A DNA stretch of 64,000 bases from Spartobacteria bacterium UBA695 (GTDB taxonomy: Bacteria > Verrucomicrobiota > Verrucomicrobiia > Chthoniobacterales > Chthoniobacteraceae), in NCBI GenBank assembly GCA_002298145.1, contig DBMP01000024.1:62001-126000 (forward strand), in the 5' to 3' direction. The notes under the pieces were generated by a model. That model saw only the letters and a program-made list of their open reading frames with translations, ran no database searches and had not been told where the DNA came from. Shown piece by piece: positions 52,408-61,534 of this stretch; within the stretch, counting starts at the first letter, position 1, and each line of letters opens with the position of its first letter. The position numbers were made by a program, and so were the translations under genes.

Positions 52408-52473
52408 CGAGGCGGCGCGCGTAAGCCGACGCTATCGCGCGGTAGCGCGTACCGGGTCCAGCGTCACGCTGGC
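52408..52473 (-). repeat. stop-codon-abutting palindromic repeat, copy 3
   Basis: On the minus strand it starts right after the jetC TAA (52474-52476), with one extra G, then CCAGCG-TGA-CGCTGG, ACC, and the conserved GCGCTACCGCGCGATAGCG core and TCGGCTTACGC. In hairpin 1 the loop differs from the other copies but the arms still pair. Same orientation as jetC. Confidence 0.85.
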
Positions 52474-55400
52474 TTACTCCAGCGACTCTTGCACCTGTTC
52501 GGGGCTCAGGACGGTCGGGATGTTGTCGATGCGGGTGACGTAGCCGGAGGCATCGCGCGTCTCTTCCTTGCGGCAGTGGATGATCGTGCGGGCGTACGGG
52601 GCCATGACGCCCAGGCGGTCCACGGGGAAGGCCATGACGAGCTGGAGCTGGAAGTTGCGCGCCAGGGTGAGGCAGTCCTCGACGCCGTCGCCGGAGAGCT
52701 TGGAGAACGCTTCGTCCATGATGACGAGGCCCAGGTTCTGCCGGTACTGGCCGCCGCCGAGATCGTAGACGCGGTGGAAGGCGGCCAGCATGGAGAGGAA
52801 GAAGGGGGCTTGGTTTTCGCCGCCGGAGAGCTTGTGGCCGTGCCGCCCGAGCGAGATCGCGGGGGCGTCGGGCCGGTTCGCCGGGATCATGTGAAGGTCG
52901 TAACGGTGATACTGGCGGTGATCCAGGAGCTGGCGGCTGCGTTCGTCGAGCTCCGTCGCGGATTTCTCCACGGCGGCCATCAGCTCGGTTTTGGCGCGCT
53001 CGATTTCGTCGGTCTTGATGTTGCCCATCAGCTCGTCGCCGGGGTTGAAGCCGGTGTCGATCAAGTGCCATATCGCCGCGAACGCGCTGTCGCGGCTCTG
53101 CTCGATCTGGTAGCGGTATTTGCCGATGGGGCGGTCGAGGTATTGGCGCAGTTGCCGGATGGTGGCCTGGGCTTTTTGCAGGTTCTCGGCGAGCTTGTCG
53201 ATGACTTGCGTTTGCAGGCGGCTCTCCCATTCGCGGCGGCGTTCGTCGGCCATGGCGCGGTATTTGGGGAGTTCGGTCTGCTCCAGGAGGTCGAGCCGGG
53301 CGTCCCAGAGGGCGTTGGAGGGGTCCTCGTCGTCGCAGTCGGCGCGGTATTGCGGATGGGCGGGAAGGCCGTTGGCGTCGGCGGCGTTGGCCAGCGCGCG
53401 GCGTTCGGTGTTGCGGGCGTGGCGGTGGTTGGAGACTTCCACTCCGGCAACGGCGGTGCGGCGCTGGGCGGTCTCGGCGCGTTCTTTCCACGAGCCGCAT
53501 TCCTTGAGCAGCGCAGCGAGGCGGCAGTCGAGGGCGTCGTTGGTGACTTCCAGCGGCAGCTCGGTGCGTTTCTCGACCAACATCCGCTCGGCGTTTTCAA
53601 AATCATCCGCCGCGGAGTCGATGGCGTCCTGGATGCGGGCGCGGCTGGTCTCAAAGGCCGTCTGCGACTCGCGCATGCCGCCGATGGATTCGATGGTGCG
53701 GTCGAGTTCGCTCTTGAGCTCGCGCAGACGGTCCAGGCGGGCCTCGCGCTCGGGGGTGGAGATGATCTCGATTTCGTTGGAAAGCTGCTGCAAGCGGGCT
53801 TCCATCTCGGGGAGCTGCCGGATCTCGTGGCTGCGGTCGGGGAGCCGGGGATCGCCCAGTTCCGCGCGGCGGCCTGCGTCGAGCCAGCGGCTGACCCGTT
53901 CGCGCAGGGCGTCGAGGGCTTCGCGCTGGGCGAGGAGCTCGCGCTGTTCGCGGAAGGCGGCTTCGCGCAGGCGCTTGAGGCCCTCCTGGCCGAGGGTGAA
54001 CTCGAACCCGGGGATCTGTTTCAAGCGGCGGCGAATTGGCGCTTGTTTGAAAACGCCGTCGCGGGTGATGGCCCGGTCGTGGCCGTCCAACTCGCCCACG
54101 GTCTCCACTGCGGCGACACCCCCGAGGAGGTGCTTGGCGAACTGCGAGGCGATGGGGTCGCTTAACCGCACTTTGGTGGCAAGCGAACCGGGTTTGACGT
54201 TGGCGGAAAGCTCAAGCGCCTCGCGCGGGTGGACGAGCGACTCCGGCTCGCGTCCGGGCGGCGTCCGGCGCAGGACTTCGAGCGCTTTGCTGTAGTCCTG
54301 CGGGCTGACGATGACCGAAAAGCGGTTGCGGCCCAGGAACAGCTCCAGGGCGTCGCGCCAGCCGTCGTCCTCCACCTCGATCAGGCGGCAGAGCTGCTGC
54401 GGCGGGTTGTCGGAGGCGTCGAGAGCCGATTTGAGCGCGTTAAAGAGCGGGAAGCTGCCGGGGGTTTCCTTGCGGTCGAGCTTATCGAGGGACTGGGCGA
54501 TCTCGCGCAAGCGGGCGGCGGCTGCGTTCGCGGCGTCCTCGGTGGGGCGCAGGAGGCGCTCGGTTTGGCGCACGATTTCGTTGAACGCCTCGGCCAGGCG
54601 GGGGAGGCTTTCGAGCGCGGCCTGTTCGTCCGGGCCCCGGAGGGTCTCCAGGAGCGATTCGTCGAGGGCCAGCGCGGCGGGGAGGCCTTCGAGCGGGAGT
54701 TCGACTCCGGCCTTGAGCCAGGCGCGCCAGGCTTCGGCGCGGTTTTTCAGGCGCTGGACGATGGCCCGCTGGGCTTCGTTGAGGAGGTTGATGGAGGAAA
54801 GAAGGCGGCGCTTTTCGTCGCGTAGGGTTTTGAGCTTCGAGGCGTCGGGATCATTTTGCGCCTCCAGCACGACGGCGTTGTACTGGGTTTCCAGCTCGGC
54901 CTTGCGCTTGGCCTCGGCTTCGAAGCGGGCGACGTCGGCGGCATTCTTTTCAAAGAGACGGGCGAGGTCAGCCTTGTGGCGCTCCAGGAGTTCGCGCGCC
55001 TGGGCGTGGTCCACGGCGTGGCGCAGGTGGCCCCAGATGGCTTCCTCGCGCGCGGCGGCGAGGCAGGCCTGGTGGGCGTCGGAGATCCGGCGCAGGAACC
55101 CGGCTTCCTCCTCCTGCCGGGCGAGGCGCTCCTGGGTTTCGCGATACGCGCTGACGGCGGTGCGCACTTCGCGCACGTCGATGGGGGCTGCTTCGAGGAT
55201 GAATTCGCGGATGAATTTCTGGATATCCTGCTCGGGCTCGAACGCGAGCGCCTTGGGCATGGTTTTATTGAGCTGCTCGCGCTCGAAGTAGAGGTGCGCG
55301 GGGGTGGCCATCTCCGCCAAGTATTCGCGCTGGAGGCCAAAGAGGCAGTCGTGCCCATGTTCGCGCCGCACCCAGCGCTTGAAGTCCTCCTCGTCCCGCA

Positions 55401-55863
55401 GGCTGCCCTCGGGAGCCAGTTCGGGCCATTCGAGCCGGGCCGGGATGCCGAAGTAGGTCTGGCGCGGCTTGGAGGAGGCGCTTTCATACTGGATATGGAC
55501 GCCCCACGTCTCGCGCGTCTCGGGCTTGCGGCCGTTGGCGGGCTTGGTGAACTCCAGGGCCGCGACGGTCACGCCGCTGGGGCGCGTGTAGTAGGATTCG
55601 CCGTTGCGCATGGTGTTGCTGTCGCACAGGCAGTAGCTCACCAGCGAGCGCCCTTTGCCCGCGCCCGCCGCCGCGCGGTTGGAGCGCCAGTGTTCGCCCA
55701 GCAGCACGTATTGCATCAGGTCGAGTAAGGCCGATTTGCCCGATCCGAACACGCCGGAGATCAGCATGTCATCCTGCACGTCGATGATCTGGCGGAAGCC
55801 ATACCAGTTGATGGCGATGATGCGGGTGAGCGAGATGCGCTGGCTGGGCGAGGTGGGATTCAT
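52474..55863 (-). CDS. jetC: JetC/MukB-like SMC ATPase
   Basis: 1129 aa. Walker A GVFGSGKSALLDLMQ is at residues 37-51; long coiled-coil stretches run about 280-480 and 620-900; the C-terminal head has the signature LSGGENQAPFFLSML and Walker B LGLVIMDEAFSKLSGDG. Overall organisation, and the jetB and jetA type genes upstream, match the SMC-like subunit of Wadjet (JetABCD) and Mks systems, which trap and act on circular DNA. No jetD topoisomerase-primase nuclease is found nearby. Ends at a palindromic repeat; 21 bp below the small membrane gene. Confidence 0.88.
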   Translation of the reverse strand: MNPTSPSQRISLTRIIAINWYGFRQIIDVQDDMLISGVFGSGKSALLDLMQYVLLGEHWRSNRAAAGAGKGRSLVSYCLCDSNTMRNGESYYTRPSGVTVAALEFTKPANGRKPETRETWGVHIQYESASSKPRQTYFGIPARLEWPELAPEGSLRDEEDFKRWVRREHGHDCLFGLQREYLAEMATPAHLYFEREQLNKTMPKALAFEPEQDIQKFIREFILEAAPIDVREVRTAVSAYRETQERLARQEEEAGFLRRISDAHQACLAAAREEAIWGHLRHAVDHAQARELLERHKADLARLFEKNAADVARFEAEAKRKAELETQYNAVVLEAQNDPDASKLKTLRDEKRRLLSSINLLNEAQRAIVQRLKNRAEAWRAWLKAGVELPLEGLPAALALDESLLETLRGPDEQAALESLPRLAEAFNEIVRQTERLLRPTEDAANAAAARLREIAQSLDKLDRKETPGSFPLFNALKSALDASDNPPQQLCRLIEVEDDGWRDALELFLGRNRFSVIVSPQDYSKALEVLRRTPPGREPESLVHPREALELSANVKPGSLATKVRLSDPIASQFAKHLLGGVAAVETVGELDGHDRAITRDGVFKQAPIRRRLKQIPGFEFTLGQEGLKRLREAAFREQRELLAQREALDALRERVSRWLDAGRRAELGDPRLPDRSHEIRQLPEMEARLQQLSNEIEIISTPEREARLDRLRELKSELDRTIESIGGMRESQTAFETSRARIQDAIDSAADDFENAERMLVEKRTELPLEVTNDALDCRLAALLKECGSWKERAETAQRRTAVAGVEVSNHRHARNTERRALANAADANGLPAHPQYRADCDDEDPSNALWDARLDLLEQTELPKYRAMADERRREWESRLQTQVIDKLAENLQKAQATIRQLRQYLDRPIGKYRYQIEQSRDSAFAAIWHLIDTGFNPGDELMGNIKTDEIERAKTELMAAVEKSATELDERSRQLLDHRQYHRYDLHMIPANRPDAPAISLGRHGHKLSGGENQAPFFLSMLAAFHRVYDLGGGQYRQNLGLVIMDEAFSKLSGDGVEDCLTLARNFQLQLVMAFPVDRLGVMAPYARTIIHCRKEETRDASGYVTRIDNIPTVLSPEQVQESLE

Positions 55864-55884
55864 GCGGACAGAGAGAAAGGGAAG

Positions 55885-56301
55885 CTACGGCTTGGGAAGG
55901 TAGAAATCTTTGACGGCCCCGTTCTCCATTTCGAGGCGGCCGAGGTAAACCCGGCGGGAGAAAACGCGGTAGGCCTGGGTGGGGCTGTAATGGACTGGGT
56001 TTTTCCAGGTGACCAGGACCTGCCCCGAGTTGGATTCCATGCCCTTCTGATTTAGAATAATGCGATCGAACCCCGAGGCGCGCTGGATGCTGGCGATGCC
56101 CTCGGAGTCCTGGATCTGGACGGGATCGGTGTTGCGGGGGTTGAGTTCGATAATGGTCTCGTTGGCCGTGGCCGAGACGCGCTGTACGGAGCTATCGGCA
56201 AACGTCAGTTCGCTAGTTTTGTAGCCCCAGCGCAGCGAGGCCGCCGCGACGATGAGGGCCACCGGGATGACAATGATCAGAACGAGGATTTTGGTGTTCA
56301 T
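55885..56301 (-). CDS. membrane-anchored protein inserted in the jet operon
   Basis: 138 aa. One N-terminal helix (residues ~4-24, ILVLIIVIPVALIVAAASL) followed by a beta-rich domain with VQRVSATANETIIELNPRNT and SGQVLVTWKNPVHYSPTQAYRVFSRRVYLGRLEM. Not a known Wadjet or Mks component. It overlaps jetB by four bases and precedes jetC by 21 bp, so it is made with the complex. It could attach the complex to the membrane or act as an effector; function unknown. Confidence 0.7.
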   Translation of the reverse strand: MNTKILVLIIVIPVALIVAAASLRWGYKTSELTFADSSVQRVSATANETIIELNPRNTDPVQIQDSEGIASIQRASGFDRIILNQKGMESNSGQVLVTWKNPVHYSPTQAYRVFSRRVYLGRLEMENGAVKDFYLPKP

Positions 56302-56945
56302 TGGGTAGGTTGTTGAGTTTCTTCGAAGACTTCGGCGGCCTCCTCCGTTGTCTTGCCCTGGTTAAAGAGCGCGGCCTGTTCGTCCCACGCCTCTTGGTCT
56401 TCAAAGGGGATGACGCGCGGGAGCGTGGGGAGGATCTCCAGTTGCGAGTTGCCGAACTGCTCTTCGTCGCGCTGGTAGCGGATCAGTTTTTTGCGGCGGA
56501 GCTTGGAGAGGATGCGGTCGAGGTGGGTCGGCTGCGGCGGTTCGATGGACTCGAAGTAGAGGCGCAGGCGGGCGTCGAGCGTATTGGCATCCAGTACGAC
56601 GGATTGCGAGGGCCGGGCCATGCGCTCTTCGTCGTAGATGCGCCAGAGGGCCAGGACGATGAGGGTCTCGTCTTTGGTAAAGCTGGCTGTCAGCGCGCAT
56701 TCGCCGGAGACCGGGCGGGCCTGGAAGATGGGCTTATCGGGATCGTGGATGAGCTCCAGGTCGAGCACGGAGAGGAATTCGCCCAGCTCCCGGGGGTACT
56801 CGCGGGCGATGAGGTAGAGCTCGCGGGCGCGCCCCTCCTCGCCCAGCAGGACGCCGGTGGTGAGCAGTTCGGCGAGGATGGCTTTGAGCGCGGGGCGATC
56901 CTCCTCGCGGATCGTCTCCCAGAAGGTGGGCCAGGGTAGGGTCAT
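56298..56945 (-). CDS. jetB: JetB/MukE-like (DUF4194) subunit
   Basis: 215 aa. Features of the DUF4194/MukE-like kleisin partner: TLPWPTFWETIREEDRPALKAILAELLTTGVLL, two winged-helix-like regions, and the pattern FTKDETLIVLALWRIYDEERMARP. It is thought to bind the kleisin JetA and regulate the SMC heads. Overlaps jetA upstream and the small membrane gene downstream by four bases each, so stoichiometry is probably controlled by coupling. Confidence 0.82.
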   Translation of the reverse strand: MTLPWPTFWETIREEDRPALKAILAELLTTGVLLGEEGRARELYLIAREYPRELGEFLSVLDLELIHDPDKPIFQARPVSGECALTASFTKDETLIVLALWRIYDEERMARPSQSVVLDANTLDARLRLYFESIEPPQPTHLDRILSKLRRKKLIRYQRDEEQFGNSQLEILPTLPRVIPFEDQEAWDEQAALFNQGKTTEEAAEVFEETQQPTQ

Positions 56946-58456
56946 GCGGTGCGTTCGATGGAAAAGCGTTCAATGCGGTGGCCGGACTGGACATCGCGGG
57001 GAAGGGATTCGGGCTCCAGCCCGGCGTCGCCCGAGCGGGCCTGGCGGATGCGCCATTGCAGGCCTTTGCCGCGCCGATCGCCGGTGCCGTGGGCGCGCTC
57101 GAAGGCGAGGACGGCGAGGAGATCGAAGAGGTCGTCTTCGGTGCGAAGGCGGAAGTCGGCGGTGGAAACGGATGCCCCCTTTTCGGGAAGGAGATCCTCG
57201 ATGAGCCGGGCGGCGCGCTGAGGCGTGATGGCGTAGAGATTGCGCTGGCGGATCTGGTCCTGGGCCAGCTCGGCATCGGCCTCCCCGGGCATGCCGGAAA
57301 GGGCCAAGTCCACCGGGAGTCGGGCTTTGCGCGGGCGGGATAGGGCATCGCGGCCAAAGGTGATCTCGGTGCCGGGAACCCGCAGCGTCATGCCGGGGCG
57401 CGAGGCGAGGTCGGAGAATTTCAGGCCGGAGTGGGCGGCGTTGGCGGCCATCATGTACGTCTTAACTTGCTCCGGACGGCGGCCGCGCAGCTCGGTCTGG
57501 TAGCGGTAGCGTTCGGCGGAGAGGCGGGCGAAATCGGCGATGCGGCCGTCGATGATCTGGGCCCGGGCGCTGATCGAGCCCAGGCTGCGCTCCAGGAGCC
57601 CGAGCATCCGTTCCGCCAGGGCGTAGGCTTCTGTGGAGTCGATTTTCCCCTGCCGGTGCTCCTCCAGGCCGGTGGCGAGGCGTTCGCGGGCGGTCGAATC
57701 TCCCAGCGCTTCCTGGACTACGGCGCGGGCGAGGTTCAGCCTGGCGCCGAGGCCCCCCTGCTGGAGCACGTCGTAGCAGACCATGTGCTCGCCTTCGTAA
57801 AACTCGGTGTAGAAGACCCGCAGCGTCGATTCCGCGGACGGGCTGATGCGCTGGCGTTCCTCAAAGCCCATGATGAGCTTTTCCACGGCGTGGAGCTGGT
57901 CGATGGCGCGGCCCACGCGGTCGGAGAGCTCTTTTACGGTCTGGCGCATCTCCTCAGGGGAGAGCCGGGCTGGGTCGAGCGCCCCTTCGGCGAGGAGCGT
58001 TTTGCAAATGGAGCGCAGGGTGGCGGCGAAGTCTTTCAATTCCGCCGCGTCGTCGGTGGCGGCCAGTTCGCGCAGGAGTCGCAGGAGCGGGCGCAGTTCG
58101 GGGGAGATGAGCACCCAGTGTTCGTCGAGGCTGACCCGGCGTTCGGTGACCCAGCGGGCTTCGGTCAGGCGGGAGAAGAGGGTTCCGGCGCGCTGGCGCA
58201 GGTCGGTGATCTGCGCCCCCTCGTCCTCGGCGAGCTGGACGTTGGGATGCTCGCTCAAGACTTCGCGGATGAGCACCAGGGCGTCGCCATGGCTGAGCTG
58301 GCCGCTCTCGTCGGCACTCTGCTCCAGCTTATCCGCGCAATCGATATACACGGGGGCCGAAGGGCGGGCCAGGGGCCGGAAAAACCCTTCGCTGACCGAC
58401 CTCGAAAGCCGTTCGCTGAGTAAATGCATCTCCATGTGGGGCGCTGAAAGTGCCAC
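56942..58456 (-). CDS. jetA: JetA/MukF-like kleisin subunit
   Basis: 504 aa, largely helical. N-terminal winged-helix region (residues ~1-130), middle helices with DRVGRAIDQLHAVEKLIMGFEERQ, then SARAQIIDGRIADFARLSAERYRYQTELRGRRPEQVKTYM, which is the JetA pattern near the SMC contact. The family is the kleisin-like subunit of Wadjet/Mks complexes. First of the coupled jet genes; 48 bp below the macro-domain gene. Confidence 0.8.
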   Translation of the reverse strand: MALSAPHMEMHLLSERLSRSVSEGFFRPLARPSAPVYIDCADKLEQSADESGQLSHGDALVLIREVLSEHPNVQLAEDEGAQITDLRQRAGTLFSRLTEARWVTERRVSLDEHWVLISPELRPLLRLLRELAATDDAAELKDFAATLRSICKTLLAEGALDPARLSPEEMRQTVKELSDRVGRAIDQLHAVEKLIMGFEERQRISPSAESTLRVFYTEFYEGEHMVCYDVLQQGGLGARLNLARAVVQEALGDSTARERLATGLEEHRQGKIDSTEAYALAERMLGLLERSLGSISARAQIIDGRIADFARLSAERYRYQTELRGRRPEQVKTYMMAANAAHSGLKFSDLASRPGMTLRVPGTEITFGRDALSRPRKARLPVDLALSGMPGEADAELAQDQIRQRNLYAITPQRAARLIEDLLPEKGASVSTADFRLRTEDDLFDLLAVLAFERAHGTGDRRGKGLQWRIRQARSGDAGLEPESLPRDVQSGHRIERFSIERTA

Positions 58457-58504
58457 TGCTCGGCGCGGGAATCAACGTTCGATTTTACTCCCGGCCACTC
58501 CACC

Positions 58505-59044
58505 CTAGTCGATCTGCCAGTGAAGCCCTTCGGAGGCGACGATTTTCCGGGCCACGGCGAAGTCGGCCCCATCGGGAAGGCAGAGCGTGGCCGTGGCGAG
58601 GGAGGCGAGCGCCGGATCAGCAAAGACCCGGTCGGCCAGGATGAGGAAGTCGCGCAAGAGGAGGTCGCCATAGCCGGTGGCTAGCGCGCTAAAGGCCAGG
58701 TGAGTGTGGCCCAACTCCACGCACCGCTTGAGCGCGCGGCGCAGCACGTCCTCGACGACGGGGATGGTGGTGTTGTGCCAGAAGTCGGTGGGCACGGTGT
58801 GGAGGACCGTTTTGTACGGCATCTCCGGCGGCAGCCACTCGAAGATTTCACCTTGTTCACATGAGCGGCGTCCGGAACTTGTTAACAATTCATGGAGGCC
58901 GGTCTGCACCGCCGGGCCGTAGCGGTCCACGAGCGCCGCGCCGACGCCGCCGGAGCATTGGAGGTGGACGTTGCTGGAGTAGATGAGGGCCTCCGCGGGC
59001 TGGTCGAGCAGATTGATTTTCCGGAGGCGGTGGATGGGGGCCAT
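58505..59044 (-). CDS. macro-domain protein heading the jet operon
   Basis: 179 aa, started at MAPIHRLRKINLL. Macro-domain features: LLDQPAEALIYSSNVHLQCSGGVGAALVDRYG (the N-x-loop and glycine-rich phosphate loop), then VLHTVPTDFW and HLAFSALATGYGDL. Such domains bind ADP-ribose or its derivatives and some remove ADP-ribose from proteins or DNA. It is in line with jetA with a 48-bp gap. Whether it belongs to the system is inference. Confidence 0.75.
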   Translation of the reverse strand: MAPIHRLRKINLLDQPAEALIYSSNVHLQCSGGVGAALVDRYGPAVQTGLHELLTSSGRRSCEQGEIFEWLPPEMPYKTVLHTVPTDFWHNTTIPVVEDVLRRALKRCVELGHTHLAFSALATGYGDLLLRDFLILADRVFADPALASLATATLCLPDGADFAVARKIVASEGLHWQID

Positions 59045-59169
59045 GGGGGGCGATTGTGCCCCTGGCGGCGCGGAAAATCGAGCGGATTTCCCAGGCCCGG
59101 CTCCGGACGCGAAAATTCCCGTGTGAATTACTCTATAACTCACACGGGAACTTGCGCTTGCGAACGTTT

Positions 59170-60432
59170 TTACGGCTTTTTAGTTTCCGTAGTTTGCGCC
59201 TCTGGGGACGGGGACGGGGCCGCCTTGCTGCTGTCCAGGGTGAACCCCCAGCGTGCTTCCACTCGCTTGCCGTTGGCCTTGCCGGTGACGAAGACCGTGT
59301 AGCGGTTATCGGCCAGCTTGCGGGTGGGCTGGAAGGTGAAGGTCTTGGTGGCTTTATCAAACTTGGCGTTGACGGCGCCGAGGCTGCTCACCCGCATGGA
59401 GAGGGTGGCCGGATCGATGTTGCCAAACTCGCCAAGGTTGGCCTGGATGAGCGGTTTGGACTCGGAAATGGTCGAGTTATCCACCGGCTGGGTGGCCAGG
59501 GTGTGCGGGGCGAATTCCGCGACTGGTTCCGCGGCCGACCGGGAGATTCCCGAGCCGAAATTCACCGCGCTGGCGAAGATTTGCGGCTTGTTGGCCTCGA
59601 TCATGTAACGCCCGAGGGCCTCGTTGCGCGAGCTATGGCCGAGCTTCTGCCCGTAGACGGTGAAAATGGCGTCGTAGCCCGCTTTTTTGGCCATGTCCTG
59701 CACATGCACGTTGTAGAAGCCGAAGGGGACGGCCAGGGCCTCGACTTTGACGCCGAGACGTTGCTCGATGATCTGCTTGGAGCCGTTAAGCTCGTTCCAG
59801 AGCCAGGCTTCGTACTCGGGCGTGGAGATTCCCCCCTTCTTGGTGGGGCCGCGAAGATCCTTGTGCGATACGGTGTGACCGCCGATGTCGGCTCCGGCGT
59901 CACGCATTTCGGCGATCTGCTCCCAGGAGATCGACTGGCCGCCTGATTTCGGGCCGCCGCGCACGTAATCCGTGTAGACGAAGAGGGTGAAGGGATAGCC
60001 GAACTTCTGGAGAATGGGCCAGGCGTTTTCGTATTGCGACTTCCAGCCGTCATCCAGGGTGATCACGGCGCTGCGGGCGGGAATATCCTTTTCGCCCCGT
60101 TTCCAGGCCAGCAGGTCGTGCATGGGAATGACGGTGATGCCCTGGTCTTTGAGTTGCTGCATTTGTGCCTCGAAATCCGCCTTGCTGATCTCAGTGCCGG
60201 GGGCCTTCACTTGGTCCACTACGCGGTGATAGCCGAGCACGATGACCTGGGCGCTGCGGTTGATGGGCGCGGGTGTGGCGCTCGGTGCAGGCGAGGGGGC
60301 CTCGGCAGCTTTTTCGGCGACCGCGGGCGGCGATTTACTGCCTGCCCCCGCAGCCTGGGGCGTTTTTTTGCACCCAGCCCCTAACCCCACGATTCCCAAC
60401 GCAAGCACGATGACGGCGGCGACATTTCGCAT
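59170..60432 (-). CDS. polysaccharide deacetylase lipoprotein
   Basis: 420 aa, started at MRNVAAVIVLAL with GGAG upstream; lipobox LGAGC near residue 21. After an Ala/Pro/Ser linker, the NodB fold has VIVLGYHRV, SAVITLDDGWKSQYENAWPIL (the metal aspartates), GGHTVSHKDL (metal histidines) and FPFTLFVYTDYV-like strands. The C-terminal ~100 residues (from FGNIDPATLSM) form a beta-sandwich with a Ser/Pro tail. Deacetylates an exopolysaccharide or peptidoglycan on the envelope. Confidence 0.88.
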   Translation of the reverse strand: MRNVAAVIVLALGIVGLGAGCKKTPQAAGAGSKSPPAVAEKAAEAPSPAPSATPAPINRSAQVIVLGYHRVVDQVKAPGTEISKADFEAQMQQLKDQGITVIPMHDLLAWKRGEKDIPARSAVITLDDGWKSQYENAWPILQKFGYPFTLFVYTDYVRGGPKSGGQSISWEQIAEMRDAGADIGGHTVSHKDLRGPTKKGGISTPEYEAWLWNELNGSKQIIEQRLGVKVEALAVPFGFYNVHVQDMAKKAGYDAIFTVYGQKLGHSSRNEALGRYMIEANKPQIFASAVNFGSGISRSAAEPVAEFAPHTLATQPVDNSTISESKPLIQANLGEFGNIDPATLSMRVSSLGAVNAKFDKATKTFTFQPTRKLADNRYTVFVTGKANGKRVEARWGFTLDSSKAAPSPSPEAQTTETKKP

Positions 60433-60547
60433 AATACGGTTCTCCTCTGGAAGCGGGTTCGGAGATCGCCCGGGGAATGCGCGGGTTCCGGGGGGGCTTT
60501 GCAGGTGGGTGCGGAATCCCGTAGAAAAATCCTGGGAATTGAGGATA

Positions 60548-61534
60548 ATGCCTTTTCCCATGATCGCCTACTACATCGACCACTTCAGCCCTTTCATTTT
60601 TGAGTTCGGGAATGGCATCGGGCTGCGCTGGTACGGTACGGCCTATGTCGCCGCGTTCCTGCTTGGCTTCTGGATGCTGCGCTGGTTTTCCCGGGCGGGC
60701 TACTCGGAGCTGGCCGAGGATAAGGTGGGGGATTTCATCGCGGCCACGGCGCTCTGGGGGGTGCTGCTCGGCGGGCGGCTCGGCTACGCGCTCTTTTACG
60801 ATCTGCCGAATATTCTCCATGATCCGCTGCAGTTCTTCCGCGTCTGGGAGGGCGGGATGGCCAGCCATGGCGGGATTCTCGGGATCGCGATTTTCACCTA
60901 CTGGTACGCCCGCAAACACAAAATCTCCTGGATGGGCCTGGGCGACAATCTCGTGGTGGCTGCGCCGCTGGGGATTTTCTTTGGCCGGTGCGCCAATTTC
61001 GTGAACGGCGAGCTCTTCGGACGCCCGGCGACGGTCCCCTGGGCCATGCAGTTCCCGAAGGAGATTTACTCGGATTCCTCGCTGGCGCAGCGGGCGATCG
61101 ATGCCTGCTCGCAGCTCGACCCGGTGCTGAGCACCCGGGAGGCCATCGTGGCTGCCTCACAGACCAGCGAGCCGGTCCGCGCCGCGCTGGCCGAGATCCT
61201 GACGCCGCGCCATCCCTCGCAGCTTTACGAGGCGGGGATGGAGGGGCTGCTTCTTTTCGTTCTGCTCTGGCTCTTGCGCACCAAGACGCGGGTGGCCGAG
61301 GGGGTGACGACCGGGGCGTTTTTCATTCTCTATGCCGTCGTGCGCATCGTGGGCGAGCAGTTCCGCGAGCCGGATGAAGGCATCGCTTTTACGCTGGGGC
61401 TGACGCGTGGGCAGTTCCTCTCGCTCTTCATGATCCTCTTCGGCGCGGTGCTGGTGGGAATATCTGTTCGCCGCAACCACCCGTCGGTGAGGCCCTCCCC
61501 GGCGGCTACCCCGGTTGCAGGTAAGCAATCGTAA
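60548..61534 (+). CDS. lgt: prolipoprotein diacylglyceryl transferase
   Basis: 328 aa, started at MPFPMIAYYIDHF; a downstream in-frame ATG is also possible. Core motifs are ASHGGILGIAIFTYWYARKH, the essential GRCANFVNGELFGRPATVPWAMQFP signature and RHPSQLYEAGMEG. It attaches diacylglycerol to the cysteine of prolipoproteins, matching the many lipoproteins in this window. The end overlaps the convergent HMA-like gene by 29 bases. Confidence 0.95.
   Translation: MPFPMIAYYIDHFSPFIFEFGNGIGLRWYGTAYVAAFLLGFWMLRWFSRAGYSELAEDKVGDFIAATALWGVLLGGRLGYALFYDLPNILHDPLQFFRVWEGGMASHGGILGIAIFTYWYARKHKISWMGLGDNLVVAAPLGIFFGRCANFVNGELFGRPATVPWAMQFPKEIYSDSSLAQRAIDACSQLDPVLSTREAIVAASQTSEPVRAALAEILTPRHPSQLYEAGMEGLLLFVLLWLLRTKTRVAEGVTTGAFFILYAVVRIVGEQFREPDEGIAFTLGLTRGQFLSLFMILFGAVLVGISVRRNHPSVRPSPAATPVAGKQS

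Noticed and set aside
58505..59044. Macro-domain gene as a substitute JetD
   Set aside because: It has no TOPRIM motifs and is far too short for JetD (~390 aa); kept as a possible accessory gene only.
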